Translations under genes and position numbers: made by a program
The notes under the pieces: model-generated
What the model saw: only the letters and a program-made list of their open reading frames with translations
Database searches by the model: none
Told to the model about the DNA's origin: nothing
Shown here: positions 61,670 through 64,000 of the stretch, one piece after another
Numbering within the stretch: the stretch's first letter is position 1
How the letters are laid out: each line of letters starts with the position of its first letter
Origin: Agromyces allii
Lineage (GTDB): Bacteria; Actinomycetota; Actinomycetes; Actinomycetales; Microbacteriaceae
Direction: 5' to 3'
Assembly: GCF_009749385.1 (NCBI RefSeq)
Contig: NZ_WBIN01000003.1
Span: 186,001-250,000 of the forward strand
DNA length: 64,000 nucleotides

Positions 61670-62806
61670 GTGACCGAGACCCCCACCCCAGAACCGGCCG
61701 ACGGCGGCATCATCCTCGACTGGTTCATCCCGCTCACGGGCGACTCGCGAACGGACCTCAGCCAGGGCTCGGCGATGACCTACGCAGGGCAGTCGGCGGC
61801 GCCCGCGCGGCGGGAACCCGACATCCGGTACCTGTCGCAGATCGCGCGCTCGGTCGAGCAGCTCGGCTACCACGCGGTGCTCATCCCGACCGGGGGCCGC
61901 AGCGAGGAGAGCTGGGTCGCGGCGAGCTCGCTCGCGCAGCACACGCGCGATCTCGACTACCTCGTGGCGTTCCGCCCCGGACTCATGTCGCCGACGCTGC
62001 AGGCGCAGGTCGCGGCCACATTCCAGCGCTACAGCGGCGACCGCCTGCGCGTGAACGTCGTGGTCGGCGGCGACGACGCCGAGCAGCGCAAGTACGGCGA
62101 CCGCATCGACAAGGACGGCCGGTACGCACGGGCGGCCGAGTACCTCGACATCATCCGCCGGCTCTGGAACGGCGAACGCGTCGACGTCGACAGCGAGTTC
62201 CACACGATCGAGGGGGCGCAGATCCCGAAGCTCGACGCGCAGCCCGAGATCTACCTCGGCGGTTCGTCGGATGCCGCGATCGACGTCGCGGCCGAGCACT
62301 GCGACGTCTACCTGACCTGGGGCGAGCCGCCCGCGCAGGCCGGCGAGAAGATCGCCCGCGTGCGCGAGGCCGCCGCCGCCCGCGGACGCACGCTGCGCTA
62401 CGGCATCCGCCTGCACGTCATCGCGCGCCCGACGAGCGAGGAGGCGTGGCGCGTGGCCGACGAGCTCGTCGCCGGCCTCGACCCCGAGGTCGTCGCGAAG
62501 GCCCGCGAGTCGTTCCTCTCATCGGGCTCGGTCGGCCAGCGCCGTCAGGCCGAGCTCGTCGACGGCGGCCTTCGGCGTGAAGACCTCGAGGTCTACCCCG
62601 GACTTTGGGCCGGCGTCGGCCTCGTCCGCGGCGGCGCGGGCACGGCCCTCGTCGGCAGCTACGCCGAGGTCGCCGCCCTCATCCGCGAGTACCGGGCCGT
62701 CGGCTTCACCGAGTTCGTGCTCTCGGGCTACCCGCACCTCGAGGAGGCGTACTGGTTCGCCGAGGGCGTCGCCCCGCTGCTCGACCTCGCGCCGCGCCGC
62801 GCCTGA
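61670..62806 (+). CDS. LLM-class flavin-dependent monooxygenase (SsuD-like)
   Basis: Encodes 378 residues from GTG 61670. The start ILDWFIPLTGDSRTDL and later HAVLIPTGGRSEESWVAAS, VVVGGDDAEQRKYGDRIDKDGRYARAAEYL, and EIYLGGSSDAAIDVAAEHCDVYLTWGEP are features of alkanesulfonate monooxygenases (SsuD family), which use reduced FMN to release sulfite from sulfonates. Length matches SsuD (about 380). No flavin reductase or ABC transporter gene is nearby, so the substrate could be another compound. Confidence 0.88.
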   Translation: MTETPTPEPADGGIILDWFIPLTGDSRTDLSQGSAMTYAGQSAAPARREPDIRYLSQIARSVEQLGYHAVLIPTGGRSEESWVAASSLAQHTRDLDYLVAFRPGLMSPTLQAQVAATFQRYSGDRLRVNVVVGGDDAEQRKYGDRIDKDGRYARAAEYLDIIRRLWNGERVDVDSEFHTIEGAQIPKLDAQPEIYLGGSSDAAIDVAAEHCDVYLTWGEPPAQAGEKIARVREAAAARGRTLRYGIRLHVIARPTSEEAWRVADELVAGLDPEVVAKARESFLSSGSVGQRRQAELVDGGLRREDLEVYPGLWAGVGLVRGGAGTALVGSYAEVAALIREYRAVGFTEFVLSGYPHLEEAYWFAEGVAPLLDLAPRRA

Positions 62807-62819
62807 GCGGGCTGCTTTC

Positions 62820-63167
62820 TCAGCCGGACTGCTCCACGACGACCACGAACGTTTCACTCGTCGCCGTGAGGACGTCGTCGGATTCGATTGCGAAGAGCTT
62901 GCCCTCATCATGCTCATCGAAGCCGCTGAGCGCTCGACCGCTCGGAATGTGCTCGATCCGGGTCGACTCGCCGGTGCGCGGCACGTACCGCAGATCGACG
63001 ACGGTTCCCTCTACGCGGGTGACGCGAAGGCCGTCGAGATCGTGGTGCGTCTCGTGGACACTGCCGTCGCTCTCGATGATGCAGGTCCACTCGACCGCAT
63101 CGCCGCGACGGAGGGACTCGCCGCAGCACGCGTGCTCCCAACCACCGACGAACACCTCGACTCGCAT
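62820..63167 (-). CDS. DUF6578-like protein (115 residues)
   Basis: Runs leftward from ATG 63167 and ends 13 bases from the monooxygenase stop. The start MRVEVFVGGWEHACCGESLRRGDAVEWTC has the C-C-G pattern and short beta strands I associate with DUF6578 in actinobacteria, but that link is from memory. The rest is acidic beta-rich sequence (LRYVPRTGESTRIEHI...). No function known. No membrane segment. Confidence 0.7.
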   Translation of the reverse strand: MRVEVFVGGWEHACCGESLRRGDAVEWTCIIESDGSVHETHHDLDGLRVTRVEGTVVDLRYVPRTGESTRIEHIPSGRALSGFDEHDEGKLFAIESDDVLTATSETFVVVVEQSG

Positions 63168-63213
63168 TCGACCAAGCTACTGCGGTAGCTCCGCCACGAG
63201 GGTGCCGTTCCGC

Positions 63214-63219
63214 TAGCGT
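63214..63219 (+). promoter_or_regulatory. -10 box of the DUF805 gene (leaderless)
   Basis: TAGCGT, six bases before GTG 63226. Confidence 0.55.
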
Positions 63220-63225
63220 CGGCTC

Positions 63226-63714
63226 GTGACCTCAGCCTCCGCGACTGCCGAAGCATCCGACACCGCCCCGTGGCCGGGCGCATCGCTGCCGCAGGCCATG
63301 GGGCGGTTCATGGCCGGGACGTTTCGCCTCCGAGGTCGCGCCAGCCGGAGCGAGTACTGGTGGTGGATGCTGGTGAACGTCGTCGTTCTCGGCACGACCC
63401 AGCTGCTCATCCCGGCGTTGATCACGGGCCGAACGCCGGAGTCGAACCTGGTGGTCGGGCCGTTCGGCTCCTGGTTGTTCGCGAACGTCCAGCTGTTCAG
63501 CGTGTCGCCGGCAGTGGCTCCCAGCTCTCCGGTGGTGGTGTTCTGGCTCCTGCTCACCGTGGTCCCGGGATTCACCGTCGCGGTCCGTCGCCTGCACGAT
63601 TCGAACCTCTCCGGATGGTGGGTGATGCTCGCCCTCATTCCGCCCGGCGCCTTCGTGCTCCTCCTCCTCGCCGCCAGAAGGTCGCGACTCGAGGGCGCTC
63701 GCTTCGACCGATGA
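63226..63714 (+). CDS. DUF805 membrane protein
   Basis: Encodes 162 residues. DUF805 hallmarks: F-x-L-R-G-R-A-S-R-S-E-Y-W-W-W-M near residues 35-49, then three membrane helices and VAVRRLHDSNLSGWW between helices 2 and 3. Found in many bacteria; function unknown. The first 25 residues are a hydrophilic head. Its stop shares ATGA with the next frame. Confidence 0.9.
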   Translation: MTSASATAEASDTAPWPGASLPQAMGRFMAGTFRLRGRASRSEYWWWMLVNVVVLGTTQLLIPALITGRTPESNLVVGPFGSWLFANVQLFSVSPAVAPSSPVVVFWLLLTVVPGFTVAVRRLHDSNLSGWWVMLALIPPGAFVLLLLAARRSRLEGARFDR

Positions 63715-63920
63715 CCGGCTTCCCGGGCAGCATCGAAGACGTGATCAGCACCCGCGTTCTGGTCGCCTCCTCGAAGCGGTCCGATCTCGTCGCGGTCTGG
63801 GAGGTCGTCCGTGACGCGTTCGGCGACCATGACGTACCGAGCACGCTGCTCGGTGTCACGGTGCTCGGATACGACGACCAGCTCGTCGAGATCGAAGCCG
63901 TTGCCGCAGTGATCGACTGA
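63711..63920 (+). pseudogene. Half-length RidA/YjgF-like ORF
   Basis: A 69-codon frame from ATG 63711, overlapping the DUF805 stop (ATGA). The product (SIEDVISTRVLVASSKRSDLVAVWEVVRDAFGD...STLLGVTVLGYDDQLVEIEAVAAVID) matches the second half of RidA, where residues around the R-x-T-V and the V-E-I-E-A-V-A end are conserved. RidA is normally 120-130 residues, and the first half (strands 1-3) is missing. It could be a remnant or a minimal form stabilised by coupling to DUF805. Coupled start and intact frame argue against a plain decay product. Confidence 0.6.
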
Positions 63921-63951
63921 CGGATGCCGCAGGCGGCCGCCCGCGGCATCC
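63920..63951. repeat. Inverted repeat made of the GGATGCCG motif
   Basis: CGGATGCCGC and GCGGCATCCG in inverted order around AGGCGGCCGCCC; could fold as a hairpin just after the RidA-like frame. May work as a terminator. The last bases (63977-64000) read F-R-C-A-R-D-A-stop on the minus strand and could be the tail of a leftward gene beyond the window, too short to call. Confidence 0.6.
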
Positions 63952-64000
63952 GCTCATCGTGTGATCGTGGGCGCCCTCAGGCGTCGCGCGCGCAGCGGAA

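Noticed and set aside
63977-64000. Tail of a leftward gene at the right edge (F-R-C-A-R-D-A-stop).
   Set aside because: Only seven codons are visible, too little to support a gene.

Overview
The window is high-GC chromosomal DNA from an actinobacterium, most likely a member of the Microbacteriaceae (Agromyces-like). I infer this from the gene order around the replication origin, the codon use, several short conserved families and the many start codons that sit directly behind a -10 box. No database search was possible, so the genus is a guess. The first half is a classic oriC neighbourhood. It runs thioredoxin tail, PLP aminotransferase, D-Ala-D-Ala ligase-like ATP-grasp enzyme, then the leftward block parA-parB, rsmG, jag/khpB, yidC, yidD, rnpA, rpmH. 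The rightward block follows: dnaA, oriC spacer, dnaN, recF, dciA (DUF721), gyrB, gyrA, a DUF3566 membrane protein, tRNA-Ile and tRNA-Ala. Five perfect parS sites lie within 3.1 kb (4640-7710); two are inside the parA reading frame, which has an unusual ~375-residue low-complexity N-terminal extension.

From about 21 to 36 kb lie a Nudix protein, small proteins of unknown role, cyclophilin ppiB, a zinc-finger rhomboid protease, crgA, a class E sortase, a 52-residue membrane peptide and a PabA/TrpG-type amidotransferase. The leftward cell-wall and division signalling operon fhaA-fhaB-pstP-rodA/ftsW-pbpA-pknA-pknB follows.

From 35.8 to 53 kb the content is metabolic. There is a GH65 disaccharide phosphorylase coupled to beta-phosphoglucomutase, tRNA-Leu(CAG), a second Nudix protein, a ThrE-like exporter with a Pro-Thr repeat and a DUF2278/lamin-tail protein. 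Next come type II NADH dehydrogenase, a GH38 alpha-mannosidase coupled to a GPH sugar symporter and an unknown membrane protein, a GrpB protein, an F420-type nitroreductase and a zinc alcohol dehydrogenase.

From 53.0 to 61.4 kb a leftward, tightly overlapping six-gene operon encodes an NIS hydroxamate siderophore pathway of the desferrioxamine type: desA, desB, desC, desD, a penicillin-acylase-family enzyme and a second acyltransferase. An iron-box operator lies at its head. A family of inverted REP-like elements lies upstream of this operon and also inside desB and desD, where it is translated. The right end has an SsuD-like flavin monooxygenase, a DUF6578-like protein, a DUF805 membrane protein and a half-length RidA-like ORF.

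No prophage, insertion sequence, CRISPR array or rRNA gene was seen.
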